From B46-G9 sp964548365 (lineage in GTDB: Bacteria > Desulfobacterota > DSM-4660 > Desulfatiglandales > Desulfatiglandaceae): a DNA stretch of 64,000 bases. The DNA lies in contig CAZJRD010000005.1 in NCBI GenBank assembly GCA_964548365.1, positions 1 through 64,000 of the forward strand. Reading direction: 5' to 3'. Within the stretch, counting starts at the first letter, position 1. The number at the start of each line of letters is the position of its first letter. The position numbers were made by a program, and so were the translations under genes. Of this stretch, positions 25,288 to 33,508 are shown piece after piece. The notes under the pieces are model-generated. The model ran no database searches and was not told where the DNA came from. It saw only the letters and a program-made list of their open reading frames with translations.

Positions 25288-25429
25288 GTGCTCTTCCATA
25301 AGTGAGATAGTTTGTTTGAGATCAAGGCATGCGAGAATTTTAACCGCAGGAATACATTATGGTATTTCGAGGATTAAAATTTGAGCATAACGATGATATC
25401 GGACAAAATAGCCACTTATGGATGGGCAC
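25288..25429. mobile_element. TA-flanked MITE (IS630/mariner-like ends)
   Basis: A 142-bp element with ends GTGCTCTTCCATAAGTG and CACTTATGGATGGGCAC (15 of 17 complementary) bordered on both sides by TA (25286-25287, 25430-25431), the target duplication of IS630/mariner transposases. It has no ORF, so it would be mobilised in trans. A half copy of its right end occurs at 42236-42291. It lies about 210 bp upstream of the glnA promoter. Confidence 0.75.
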
Positions 25430-25639
25430 TATCTACATTTTTGTGTTTCATAAGGAAATATCTTTACAAAATTGTGTTTTCAATGTTGAATGAATTTTAG
25501 GGCCTTTAATGAGTGAAAGATAAAGGTCAGCATTGTGTTCGGGGTGTTGAGATAATTTCACAATAAATACAGTTCCTTATATGGAAGTGCCGTGCTTCAC
25601 CCATGCTATGCAAAGACTGAGAATCCTCAATCGGGGCAC

Positions 25640-25655
25640 TGGCACAGCTCTTGCT
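25640..25655 (+). promoter_or_regulatory. Sigma-54 promoter of glnA
   Basis: TGGCAC-AGCTC-TTGCT is an exact match to the -24/-12 consensus (TGGCACN5TTGCW). It lies 119 nt before the glnA start and points at it. Sigma-54 control needs an enhancer-binding activator such as NtrC; I did not find a convincing activator site in the AT-rich upstream DNA. Confidence 0.88.
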
Positions 25656-25686
25656 CAATTAAGGGTATATTCTCAGGTTTTCAAGC

Positions 25687-25748
25687 GGCCGGATTTTCCT
25701 GAGCAGGGCTTCAAAGGAAAAATCGGCCAGAACATGGCTGACGATTTT
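25687..25748 (+). promoter_or_regulatory. glnA leader with two mutually exclusive hairpins
   Basis: Hairpin A pairs 25687-25699 (GGCCGGATTTTCC) with 25716-25728 (GGAAAAATCGGCC). Hairpin B pairs 25719-25729 (AAAATCGGCCA) with 25735-25748 (TGGCTGACGATTTT) around the loop GAACA. They share AAAATCGGCC, so only one can form. The ribosome-binding site (GAGGAGG, about 25760) follows 12 nt later. No U-run follows either hairpin, so this would be a switch for translation, RNA stability or a binding protein rather than a simple terminator. Confidence 0.5.
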
Positions 25749-25773
25749 ATAAAAGAAAGAGGAGGAAAAGAGC

Positions 25774-27198
25774 ATGGTTGCATTAAAAACGAGCAAAGAT
25801 GTCCTGGATTTTATCCGAAACGAGGGAATTCAAATGGTGGATCTCCGGTTCATGGATTTCCCCGGACTCTGGCAGCATTTTTCCGTTCCCCCACGGGAGA
25901 TCGAGGAAGAGACGTTTGATACCGGTGTCGGTTTCGATGGGTCCAGCATCAGGGGTTGGCAGGCGATCAATGAATCGGACATGCTGGTAAAGCCGGTGCC
26001 CGAAACTGCGTTTGTTGATCCTTTTTTCGAGGCCAAGACTCTGGTGATGATCTGTAATATCTGTGATCCGGTAACGGGAGAGGATTATACCCGGGATCCG
26101 AGAAATATCGCCAGGAAGGCCGATAATTTTCTCAAGAGCCAGGGGATCGCGGACGTTGCCTACTTTGGGCCCGAAGCGGAATTTTTTATCTTTGATGACA
26201 TCCGCTTTGATCAGAATGAACATGAGGGCTATTATCATATCGATTCAGTGGAAGGTCACTGGAATACCGGGCGTATCGAATCCCCCAATCTCGGATACAA
26301 ACCGCGTTACAAGGAGGGGTATTTTCCCGCGCCGCCCGTTGATAGTCAGCAGGATATCCGGAGCGAAATGGTGCTGAGCCTGGAGAAGGTTGGTATTCCC
26401 ATTGAAGCCCAGCATCACGAGGTGGCCACCGGGGGCCAGGCGGAAATCGACATGCGGTTCGCCCCCCTTCTTCAGATGGCTGATAGTCTGCTGAAGTACA
26501 AATATATTATCAAAAACACGGCCCGAAAGCATAACAAAACCGTGACCTTCATGCCGAAGCCGCTCTTTAATGACAATGGAACGGGTATGCATGTGCACCT
26601 TTCCCTGTGGAAAGAGGGCGAAAACCTCTTTGTGGGAGACGGGTATGCCGGCATGTCTGAGACAGCCATGTATGCCATCGGGGGGATCTTGAAGCATGCA
26701 CCGTCTCTGTTGGCATTCACCAGTCCCACCACGAATAGCTACAAGCGGCTTGTCCCTGGCTTTGAGGCACCGGTAAACCTGGCCTATTCAAGCCGGAACC
26801 GGAGTGCCGCGATCCGTATCCCCCTGTATTCGACATCGCCCAAGGCCAAGCGTTTTGAGTTCCGCTGTCCCGATCCGAGCTGTAACCCGTACCTTGCCTT
26901 CTCCGCCATGCTTATGGCCGCAATCGATGGGATCCTGAACAAGATTGATCCGGGAGAGCCCCTTGACAAGGATATCTACGATCTGCCTCCCGAGGAACTA
27001 GAGAAGGTTCCACAGACACCGGGTTCTCTGCGTGAGGCCCTCGAGGCGTTGGAGGCCGATTATGATTATCTCCTGAAAGGGGATGTGTTTACATCCGATG
27101 TCATAGAAACATGGATATCCTATAAGATGAAAAACGAGGTCCAGGCCATTGACCTGCGGCCCCATCCCTGGGAATTCGCACTATACTACGATATATAG
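25774..27198 (+). CDS. glnA: Glutamine synthetase type I
   Basis: A 474-aa GS-I of normal length. It shows the N-terminal DGSSIRGW motif, the metal-binding GPEAEFF, the ATP-binding FMPKPLFNDNGTGMHVHLS, the glutamate-binding loop NRSAAIRIP, and Tyr402 in IYDLPPEE, the site adenylylated in GSI-beta enzymes. It makes glutamine from glutamate, NH3 and ATP. A strong GAGGAGG ribosome-binding site and an exact sigma-54 promoter precede it; a terminator and glnE follow. The retained tyrosine and the adjacent glnE mean adenylylation control is probably active. Confidence 0.97.
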   Translation: MVALKTSKDVLDFIRNEGIQMVDLRFMDFPGLWQHFSVPPREIEEETFDTGVGFDGSSIRGWQAINESDMLVKPVPETAFVDPFFEAKTLVMICNICDPVTGEDYTRDPRNIARKADNFLKSQGIADVAYFGPEAEFFIFDDIRFDQNEHEGYYHIDSVEGHWNTGRIESPNLGYKPRYKEGYFPAPPVDSQQDIRSEMVLSLEKVGIPIEAQHHEVATGGQAEIDMRFAPLLQMADSLLKYKYIIKNTARKHNKTVTFMPKPLFNDNGTGMHVHLSLWKEGENLFVGDGYAGMSETAMYAIGGILKHAPSLLAFTSPTTNSYKRLVPGFEAPVNLAYSSRNRSAAIRIPLYSTSPKAKRFEFRCPDPSCNPYLAFSAMLMAAIDGILNKIDPGEPLDKDIYDLPPEELEKVPQTPGSLREALEALEADYDYLLKGDVFTSDVIETWISYKMKNEVQAIDLRPHPWEFALYYDI

Positions 27199-27223
27199 CT
27201 TTTTCCGCCGAGTTATTGTATAA

Positions 27224-27263
27224 AGAGAGGGCCCTCCGTCAATGTCGGAGGCCCTCTTTTTTT
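27224..27263 (+). terminator. Rho-independent terminator after glnA
   Basis: GAGGGCCCTCCG and CGGAGGCCCTC pair with one bulged C around a 7-nt loop and are followed by T7. It lies between glnA and glnE, so glnE expression depends on read-through, antitermination or its own start. Confidence 0.88.
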
Positions 27264-27290
27264 GACCGGACCGGTTTTGACCGGACAACC

Positions 27291-30200
27291 ATGGTAAAAT
27301 CTGAAATCACGCTCTGGAACGCACACAACGTGAAGCCTGACCCTGAAATATTTAAGAATATCTGCCCGGAAATAAATGAACCCTTCATCGAGGGACACGT
27401 TTCCCGGCTGAGTGAACGGTATTTCGCCGTCTTTTCCGAAAAGGATATCTGCCATCATCTCCGGACCCTGGTAGGTCTTGATTCGGGGAATCCCGTGGAA
27501 ATGCTGATAAAGCGCAGGAAGGATGGGAGCGTGGATTGCACGGTCCTGGGTTTTGATTACCCATCCCTATTCTCCATTATCACCGGCATCCTTGCGGCTA
27601 TGGGGTTCTCGATCATCTCGGGGGACATCTATACCTATAGCCCGGCAGAAACCAGGGAGCGACAGAGAACCGGGGGAGGAAGGGGTCAACGCCGGAACAT
27701 GAACAAGGATCCTCTCAGGCGACGACGAATTGTAGACCATTTTTCAGGGATCATCGGCGAAGGATATCCCTTTAAGGAATGGATTGATGAACTCAGGAAG
27801 AGAATGACTGCGGCCGTCTCCCTGCTTGAAACTGGAGATGAGGAATCAGTCAGCAGGGCAAAACAGCAGGTGAATGAAATGGTGGTACGCAGGCTGGCCC
27901 AGATTCACCGGGATTCACCGCCGGTCCTGTATCCCATCAAGATGGAGCTTGATAATGAGAGCGACAACCTTACCCGGCTGAAAGTCGTCTCGGAAGATAC
28001 TCCGGCTTTCCTTTATTCCCTGAGCAATGCTCTTTCCCTGCACAAGGTTTCCATTGAACATGTGAGGATTCGCACCATCCGAGGCCGCATCGAGGATGAA
28101 TTGCTCCTGGCGGATCATCATGGAATGAAAATCCAGGATGAGAATATCCTGGACCGCATAAGGCTCTCCGTGTTGCTGACCAAACAGTTTACCTATTTCT
28201 TGGGTCAGGCCCCTGATCCCTACCGCGCCCTTTCCCGTTTCGAATATCTGGTTGATGACATCATGAAACTTCCGACCCAGGGAAAATGGATGGGTCTCTT
28301 GACCGACCCGCAACGATTACAGGGGCTTGCGCAACTGCTCGGGGCGAGCGACTACCTCTGGGAGGACTTTATTCGCCTCCAGTATGAATCCCTGCTCCCA
28401 ATGCTTAAGCCCCATCTGGATGGCATGAGGGTGAGTGAATCCCTTGAGAGCCTGCACGAAAGGCTTGACCGTGCCCTGCAACATTGTGAATCCTCGGGAG
28501 AAAAACGAAGGGTCTTGAATAGATTCAAGGATCGCGAGATATTCCTCATTGACCTGGACCATATCCTGGATCCTGAATCGGGCTTCATGGTCTTGTCGAA
28601 AAGGCTGACCGGCCTGGCGGAGATAATCGTAAGCACTTCAGTAAGACTGATTTATCGGGACCTGGTAGAAAGATTTGGTCAACCTAAATCCGTAGCGGGT
28701 CTTGAAGTGAAGTATGCTGTCGTGGGGCTCGGGAAACTCGGTGGTGCTGCTTTGGGATACGCGTCTGATATCGAATTGCTTCTGGTGTACAGCGATAACG
28801 GGAAGACGGACGGCGGAGAATCCATTGATAACGTGGTCTTCTTTGACAGGCTTGTTCGGGAAATGCTTGCATTCATAGAGGCGAAAAGGGACGGTATTTT
28901 TCGGATCGATCTCCGCTTGAGACCATACGGAAACGCCGGTCCCCTGGCATGCAGCCTGGAAAATTTCTGTCGATATTACGGATCGGAAGGCTCGTCCCAT
29001 TCCTATGAGCGGTTGGCCCTTGTCAGGTTGAGGAGCGTGGGGGGCGACAGAGAGTTCGGCGCGCGTCTTGAGCGGCTCAGGGACGAGATGGTCTATGCGT
29101 TCCAGAGTCTTGACCTTGCGGAATTGCAGGATCTGCGGAGGAAGCAGTACAAGGAAAAGGCAGGCGGAGGCAGGCTGAACGCCAAGTTCAGTCCGGGTGC
29201 CCTGGTGGATCTTGAATACGGTATCCAGATCCTGCAAGTGGAGTACGGCCATAATATTCTTGGACTGAGGACTCCGCTGTTGCACGAGGCGCTTTATGCC
29301 CTTGGAGACGCCGGTGTCCTCCTGCCTGAAGAGGCAGTCAGGCTGATCTCCGATTACCATTTCCTCAGGAAACTGATCAACGGCATGAGAATGTTGCGAG
29401 GCTCGGCACGCGATCTGTTTCTCCCTGACCCACTCTCCGAAGAATACCGGCATCTTGCACGGCGAATGGGATACCGGCGGGGAGGGGCACTGGAGCCTGC
29501 TGATCAGCTCCGCATCGACTTTGAGACCCACACAGCCTCGGTACGAGCCTTCATGGAGCGTCATTTCGGGAGGAAGGCACTCCCGGGACCGGGCACGGGA
29601 ACCATGGCGGATGTGATCCTCTCTCCCGGCCTTTCAAAGGAGATCAGGAACAGGATCATTTCCAATGCGGGTTTCAACGACCCGGACCGGGCCTACAGGA
29701 ATCTTGCGGGCCTGGCAGGCAAGGGGAGTCGTCAGGAGACATTTGCGCGGCTGGTCGTACTTGCCCGTGATTTTCTCTCGAGGCAGCCGGATCCGGATAT
29801 GGCGCTGAACAACTGGGAAAGATTCGCGCGGGTCCTGCCGAGTCCGGAGTTTCATTTCGGACTGCTGCTTTCCCAGCCCATGCGGCTAGAAATCCTGCTG
29901 GGCATATTCTCCGGGAGTCAATTTCTCTCTGACACCCTGGTGAGAAATCCTGAGTTTTTCGAATGGATTACGATTCCCGAAATCCTCCACAAAACAAGGA
30001 GGGCAGAGGACATTGCGGATGAACTGCGAAAGGCAGGGAAATCCTCGACCGAACACAATGAGTGGCTGAACAAGTTGAGGCGCTTGAGGCGCCGTGAAAT
30101 ACTCCGCATCGGCACCAAGGATATTTGCCTGGGTGTCTCCACCAGAGAGGTGATGGGAGAGCTTTCAGCCGTTGCAGAGGCCGTGGTCCAGGTTGCGGTG

Positions 30201-31139
30201 GAAAAGATATGGGAAGATCTTGTAAACAGAGACAAAACAGCGCCCAGGGAAGAATTGGAAACCAGGCTCTGCGTGCTGGCGCTGGGAAAGCTGGGCGGAA
30301 ATGAGCTGAACTACAGTTCTGATGTAGACCTGCTTGGCCTCTGTGAGTATCCGGATACCGAGTCTGCAGGGGGCGCAAGCAGACCATTTTACAAGGAACT
30401 GTTCACACAGGTCATGGAAAAGGTCCTTTCGGACCTGTCCAGGCACACAGAAGAAGGGTACGCGTACCGGGTTGACCTGCGATTGAGGCCTTTCGGACGG
30501 TCCGGGGAATTGGTTCCGTCTTTCAATGCACTGGAAAACTACTACTATTACGGGGCGTCACTGTGGGAGTTGCAGGCGGCCCTGAAAATGAGACCCATCG
30601 CCGGAAACCGGCAACTGGGGCATCGTTTTCTGGAAAAGATTGAACAGGTCTTAAAGACCCCGAGAGAGATCAAGGAAATCGCAGCATCCATAGAGTGGAT
30701 GCGTGATGAGGCCACCAGAATCTCCTCCCGGGGTCTTGGTTCCGCCATAAATGTGAAGACAGGTGTTGGTGGATTGCGGGACGTGGAATTCCTGGTCCAG
30801 GGGCTTCAGCTTCTCCATGCGCACGAGAATCATTCCCTGCTTCAGGGAAATACGTTGCTTGCCCTCGAGGCCCTTGGCGAAGGAAAATTTCTGCCGGTGA
30901 AAACGGTCGAGGAGCTGAAACAAGATTATCTCTTCCTGCGGAAAGTGGAACATTATCTCCAGATTCTTGAAGATCGGCAGATTCATACACTGCCGACAGA
31001 TGAAAAGGAAGTTGATTTCCTGGCCAGACGTATTTTGGGCGTGGACCGGGACAGGGCCCGTTTCCTGGAGGAATTGGATCAATGTAAGAGGCGGATACGG
31101 AATGCCTACGAGACTTATTTGGTTCGAGCAAAAAAATAG
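27291..31139 (+). CDS. glnE: GlnE-type glutamine synthetase adenylyltransferase with ACT-like N-terminal extension
   Basis: A 1282-aa protein, about 330 residues longer than E. coli GlnE (946). It holds two GlnE nucleotidyltransferase cores: GLGKLGGAALGYASDIELL near 480-500 and ALGKLGGNELNYSSDVDLL near 997-1015, each followed by RLRP motifs (LRLRPYG, LRLRPFG), so it should adenylylate and deadenylylate GlnA. The extension has two ACT-like segments (about 80-115, FDYPSLFSIITGILAAMGFS; about 220-300, DTPAFLYSLSNALSLHKVSI), a domain type that senses glutamine in GlnD. The first core has Asp-Ile-Glu where Asp-x-Asp is expected. ATG 27291 is chosen because the upstream extension lies in the terminator. 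Confidence 0.9.
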   Translation: MVKSEITLWNAHNVKPDPEIFKNICPEINEPFIEGHVSRLSERYFAVFSEKDICHHLRTLVGLDSGNPVEMLIKRRKDGSVDCTVLGFDYPSLFSIITGILAAMGFSIISGDIYTYSPAETRERQRTGGGRGQRRNMNKDPLRRRRIVDHFSGIIGEGYPFKEWIDELRKRMTAAVSLLETGDEESVSRAKQQVNEMVVRRLAQIHRDSPPVLYPIKMELDNESDNLTRLKVVSEDTPAFLYSLSNALSLHKVSIEHVRIRTIRGRIEDELLLADHHGMKIQDENILDRIRLSVLLTKQFTYFLGQAPDPYRALSRFEYLVDDIMKLPTQGKWMGLLTDPQRLQGLAQLLGASDYLWEDFIRLQYESLLPMLKPHLDGMRVSESLESLHERLDRALQHCESSGEKRRVLNRFKDREIFLIDLDHILDPESGFMVLSKRLTGLAEIIVSTSVRLIYRDLVERFGQPKSVAGLEVKYAVVGLGKLGGAALGYASDIELLLVYSDNGKTDGGESIDNVVFFDRLVREMLAFIEAKRDGIFRIDLRLRPYGNAGPLACSLENFCRYYGSEGSSHSYERLALVRLRSVGGDREFGARLERLRDEMVYAFQSLDLAELQDLRRKQYKEKAGGGRLNAKFSPGALVDLEYGIQILQVEYGHNILGLRTPLLHEALYALGDAGVLLPEEAVRLISDYHFLRKLINGMRMLRGSARDLFLPDPLSEEYRHLARRMGYRRGGALEPADQLRIDFETHTASVRAFMERHFGRKALPGPGTGTMADVILSPGLSKEIRNRIISNAGFNDPDRAYRNLAGLAGKGSRQETFARLVVLARDFLSRQPDPDMALNNWERFARVLPSPEFHFGLLLSQPMRLEILLGIFSGSQFLSDTLVRNPEFFEWITIPEILHKTRRAEDIADELRKAGKSSTEHNEWLNKLRRLRRREILRIGTKDICLGVSTREVMGELSAVAEAVVQVAVEKIWEDLVNRDKTAPREELETRLCVLALGKLGGNELNYSSDVDLLGLCEYPDTESAGGASRPFYKELFTQVMEKVLSDLSRHTEEGYAYRVDLRLRPFGRSGELVPSFNALENYYYYGASLWELQAALKMRPIAGNRQLGHRFLEKIEQVLKTPREIKEIAASIEWMRDEATRISSRGLGSAINVKTGVGGLRDVEFLVQGLQLLHAHENHSLLQGNTLLALEALGEGKFLPVKTVEELKQDYLFLRKVEHYLQILEDRQIHTLPTDEKEVDFLARRILGVDRDRARFLEELDQCKRRIRNAYETYLVRAKK

Positions 31140-31182
31140 GTTACGATTTTAGATTGATTAACAGTGGATAGTGAGAGGTCAT

Positions 31183-31893
31183 ATGGAAAAGATACCATCT
31201 GAGACATATGAAAAATACATTGCGGGTATTTCCGATATCAGCAGGGCCATCACCTCTGATCTCTACCTTGAGGATATCCTCAAACTGATCGTCATGGTGA
31301 CGGCGAAGGTCACCGGGGTCGATATCTGTTCCCTGTGGCTCATCGATCGCGACGAGAAGCCCGAAAGTATCCGGCTGAAGGCCACCCAGGCCATTGACCC
31401 GGAGTACGTAAAGGAACGGTCCCTGACCATGGACGAGGGAGTCGTCGGGTACGTAGTGAGCAAGAATCAGCCGCTTATTGTAAAAGACGTGCTCAAGGAA
31501 CCCCGTTTCAAGGAAAAGGAGATGGCCAAGAAGTTGGGGCTGGTCTCCATGCTCGGCGTGCCGCTCCAGGCAAAAGACGGCAAAGTGATCGGGGTTATCA
31601 ATTGCTTCACGTCAGAGCGCCATGCCTTTTCCCAAACGGAGATAAACATGATTACAGCGGTCGCCAACCAGGCGGCAGTGGCCATCATGAACACCGAGTT
31701 GATGGTCCAGACCAAGGTCATCCAGGAAGAGCTGGAGACCCGGAAGTTGGTGGAGCGGGCCAAGGAAATTGTTATGCAGCGCCGTCAGATCAACGGCGAG
31801 GAGGCCTACAGGTGGCTCCAGCGAAAAAGTATGGATTCACGAAAATCCATGCGCCAGATCGCAGAAGCCATCCTGATCTCAGAGGACCTTTGA
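31183..31893 (+). CDS. GAF-ANTAR transcription antitermination regulator
   Basis: A 236-aa protein. Residues about 15-165 are a GAF sensor domain (LGVPLQAKDGKVIGVINCF); residues about 175-230 are an ANTAR RNA-binding domain (LVERAKEIVMQRRQINGEEA, then YRWLQRKSMDSRKSMRQIAE). ANTAR proteins bind paired hairpins in leader RNA and prevent termination, frequently in nitrogen-metabolism operons. ATG 31183 has GAGAGG upstream. It lies 43 bp after glnE, so its targets could include the glnA leader or the glnA-glnE terminator; that link is inference. The GAF ligand is unknown. Confidence 0.9.
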   Translation: MEKIPSETYEKYIAGISDISRAITSDLYLEDILKLIVMVTAKVTGVDICSLWLIDRDEKPESIRLKATQAIDPEYVKERSLTMDEGVVGYVVSKNQPLIVKDVLKEPRFKEKEMAKKLGLVSMLGVPLQAKDGKVIGVINCFTSERHAFSQTEINMITAVANQAAVAIMNTELMVQTKVIQEELETRKLVERAKEIVMQRRQINGEEAYRWLQRKSMDSRKSMRQIAEAILISEDL

Positions 31894-31954
31894 GTACTCT
31901 TATCTTGAAGCGACGGCTACCTTGATTCCAAAGCCTACAAAAAATGAAAAAAAG

Positions 31955-32010
31955 TGAAAAAAAGGGTCATACCTATTTATCCTCTGCGATAAAATAGGTG
32001 ACCCCTTTTT
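31955..32010. terminator. Bidirectional terminator between the ANTAR and PAS genes
   Basis: GGGTCA(TA)CCTATTTATC and GATAAAATAGGTGACCC form a long stem with A-runs on the left and T-runs on the right, serving both converging genes. The GGGTCACCTATTTTA sequence also resembles REP-type palindromes. Confidence 0.8.
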
Positions 32011-32049
32011 CTTCAGCCAACATTTATCATGTTATAGCCCTTTTCTTGG

Positions 32050-32634
32050 CTAGTAATCAGGATAATGTTTCTTCATGCAATCCGGACATATCCCGTGGGA
32101 AAACTTCATGCCTGCGTGTCTCAGGAGATAGCTTTCCACCTGTTCCCAGTAAGCCTCATCAGTCCTCACCTTCTTGCAGACCGAGCAAATGGGGATGATT
32201 TTCCGAAGCTCATGGAACTCGGTGACATCCTCCAGGGTCAGGAGCACTAGTTTCTCTCCCTGTACCTCCACAGGAGTGGTAGAAACCTGGACGTGGAATG
32301 ATTTTTCCCCTTTTTTATCCTGGAGACGCATGGCGTGATACTCCCGAGTGACCGCCCTTCCCTCATAAGCCTCTTGCACCGAGTTTCGAATCACGCAATC
32401 AGGACAAAATGCACCAGTGCCGCATCCCCTCTCCGCTTCAAACGCGTTGACGCAGCGGATGACGTCGCCACAAGGGTTGCCGATCGCGCTATCCCCGGTC
32501 TTTCCGAGAACTTTTTCAGCAGCCTTGTTTGCATCCAGAACGCGAACATCCCTGTCCACCACGAACAACATAACGGGGATCATATTAAGAATCAGTTCCA
32601 AATAGTCCTTGCTTTCAAAATGGGGGCGCTTCAT
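32050..32634 (-). CDS. PAS-domain protein with Cys-rich C-terminal tail
   Basis: A 194-aa soluble protein. A PAS domain spans about residues 12-130 (NMIPVMLFVVDRDVRVLDAN) and contains extra cysteines (CGTGAFCPDC). The C-terminus has CSVCKKVRTDEAYWEQVESY and FSHGICPDC, a two-CxxC module common at the end of PAS sensors in this phylum. There is no output kinase or cyclase domain, so it is either a partner protein or a cytoplasmic redox or ligand sensor. ATG 32634 has AGGAG at proper spacing. Confidence 0.8.
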   Translation of the reverse strand: MKRPHFESKDYLELILNMIPVMLFVVDRDVRVLDANKAAEKVLGKTGDSAIGNPCGDVIRCVNAFEAERGCGTGAFCPDCVIRNSVQEAYEGRAVTREYHAMRLQDKKGEKSFHVQVSTTPVEVQGEKLVLLTLEDVTEFHELRKIIPICSVCKKVRTDEAYWEQVESYLLRHAGMKFSHGICPDCMKKHYPDY

Positions 32635-32754
32635 ACTTTTTCTCCTGTTCGAACTGCATGCATCCTTATAAGCCAAAGATGCCATTGTGCATAACATACC
32701 ACCAGGCGCAATACAAGCATTTATGCCATGTTCCTTCCGTGATATTTTTTTGGC

Positions 32755-32782
32755 TTGACTGGAAAGCGGAATCTGGTATTAT
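32755..32782 (+). promoter_or_regulatory. Sigma-70-type promoter for mvhD-metVF
   Basis: TTGACT (32755-32760) and TATTAT (32777-32782) are separated by 16 bp. Transcription would start near 32790 and give a leader of about 140 nt before the ATG at 32932. Confidence 0.55.
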
Positions 32783-32805
32783 CCGGTATCTCCTAAGGAG
32801 TTATT

Positions 32806-32898
32806 GCGCACAACGGCGTGCGAAAAGCGTTGTAACTGTGGGTGAAGACAAAGGCGTTTGTATCCATTGTGTAAGGATAGACGTCTTTTTTTGTGCGC
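32806..32898 (+). promoter_or_regulatory. Structured leader with attenuator-like hairpin upstream of mvhD
   Basis: A hairpin pairing AAAGGCGTTTGTATCC with GGATAGACGTCTTT (32850-32885, a few bulges) runs straight into T-rich DNA, like a terminator. Competing pairs exist: GCGCACAA (32806-32813) with TTGTGCGC (32891-32898), and CAACG with CGTTG nearby. The arrangement looks like attenuation control of the downstream methyl-branch genes. No known riboswitch consensus was recognised. Confidence 0.4.
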
Positions 32899-32931
32899 AG
32901 CACTTGTCTCCCGAAAGAATGAGGAGTGAAA

Positions 32932-33351
32932 ATGAATGATCAAGGAAAACGGATTCTCGCACTCTTCTACTGCCAGAATGTGCCGCAAAGCGGGGAAGCC
33001 GAACGCCAGGCCCTTGAAGAAAAATACGGGAGCTTCGTCCGTTTTTTTCCCATTCCGTGCAGTGGACGGCTGGAACCGGTTCACCTGCTGAAGGCCCTTG
33101 AGGAGTTCGCGGACGCCGCCTATGTCATTACCTGCCCCGAAGGAGCGTGCAGGTATTTTGAGGGGAATAAAAGGGCGAAGAAGCGGGTTGAACGAACCAG
33201 AGAGATTATCGGGAGCATCGGTCTTGAAGGTGAACGGGTCGGAATCGTTGTTGAGGCAAGGGAAGGACCAAAGACGCTTGCCCAGCAGGCGGAAGATCTC
33301 ACGGCGAAAATCTCCGCGCTGCCCCGGTCACTGGTCCATGTTCGAAAGTAG
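32932..33351 (+). CDS. Hydrogenase/heterodisulfide reductase-associated iron-sulfur subunit (MvhD/FlpD family)
   Basis: A 139-aa MvhD/FlpD-family electron-transfer protein with Cys14 (FYCQN), Cys43 (PCSGR), Cys68 and Cys73 (CPEGACRYFEGN) and the ERVGIV segment. Relatives carry a [2Fe-2S] cluster and pass electrons between hydrogenase or formate dehydrogenase and HdrA. The usual second Cys of the first motif is missing. In acetogens mvhD occurs with hdrABC and metVF; here metV and metF follow but no HdrA gene is nearby. GAGGAG precedes ATG 32932. Confidence 0.85.
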   Translation: MNDQGKRILALFYCQNVPQSGEAERQALEEKYGSFVRFFPIPCSGRLEPVHLLKALEEFADAAYVITCPEGACRYFEGNKRAKKRVERTREIIGSIGLEGERVGIVVEAREGPKTLAQQAEDLTAKISALPRSLVHVRK

Positions 33352-33415
33352 CGAATATCAGACAGGATCTACGTGATCGACAAGATCAGTTGCCATCCGC
33401 TTCGGGGAAAAATAA

Positions 33416-33483
33416 TTAGCCGCAGACGTACGCAGAACTTCGCAGACATTGATCCGCGTCCGTCTGCGTGAGTCTGCGGCTAA
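33416..33483. repeat. Inverted repeat between mvhD and metV
   Basis: TTAGCCGCAGAC-GT-ACGCAGA and TCTGCGT-GA-GTCTGCGGCTAA pair over about 19 positions around a 26-nt loop. It lies in the 157-bp mvhD-metV gap and has the look of a dispersed palindrome rather than a terminator (no T-run). Confidence 0.75.
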
Positions 33484-33508
33484 AGATAGGGCGTAGAGGA
33501 GAGAGAAT

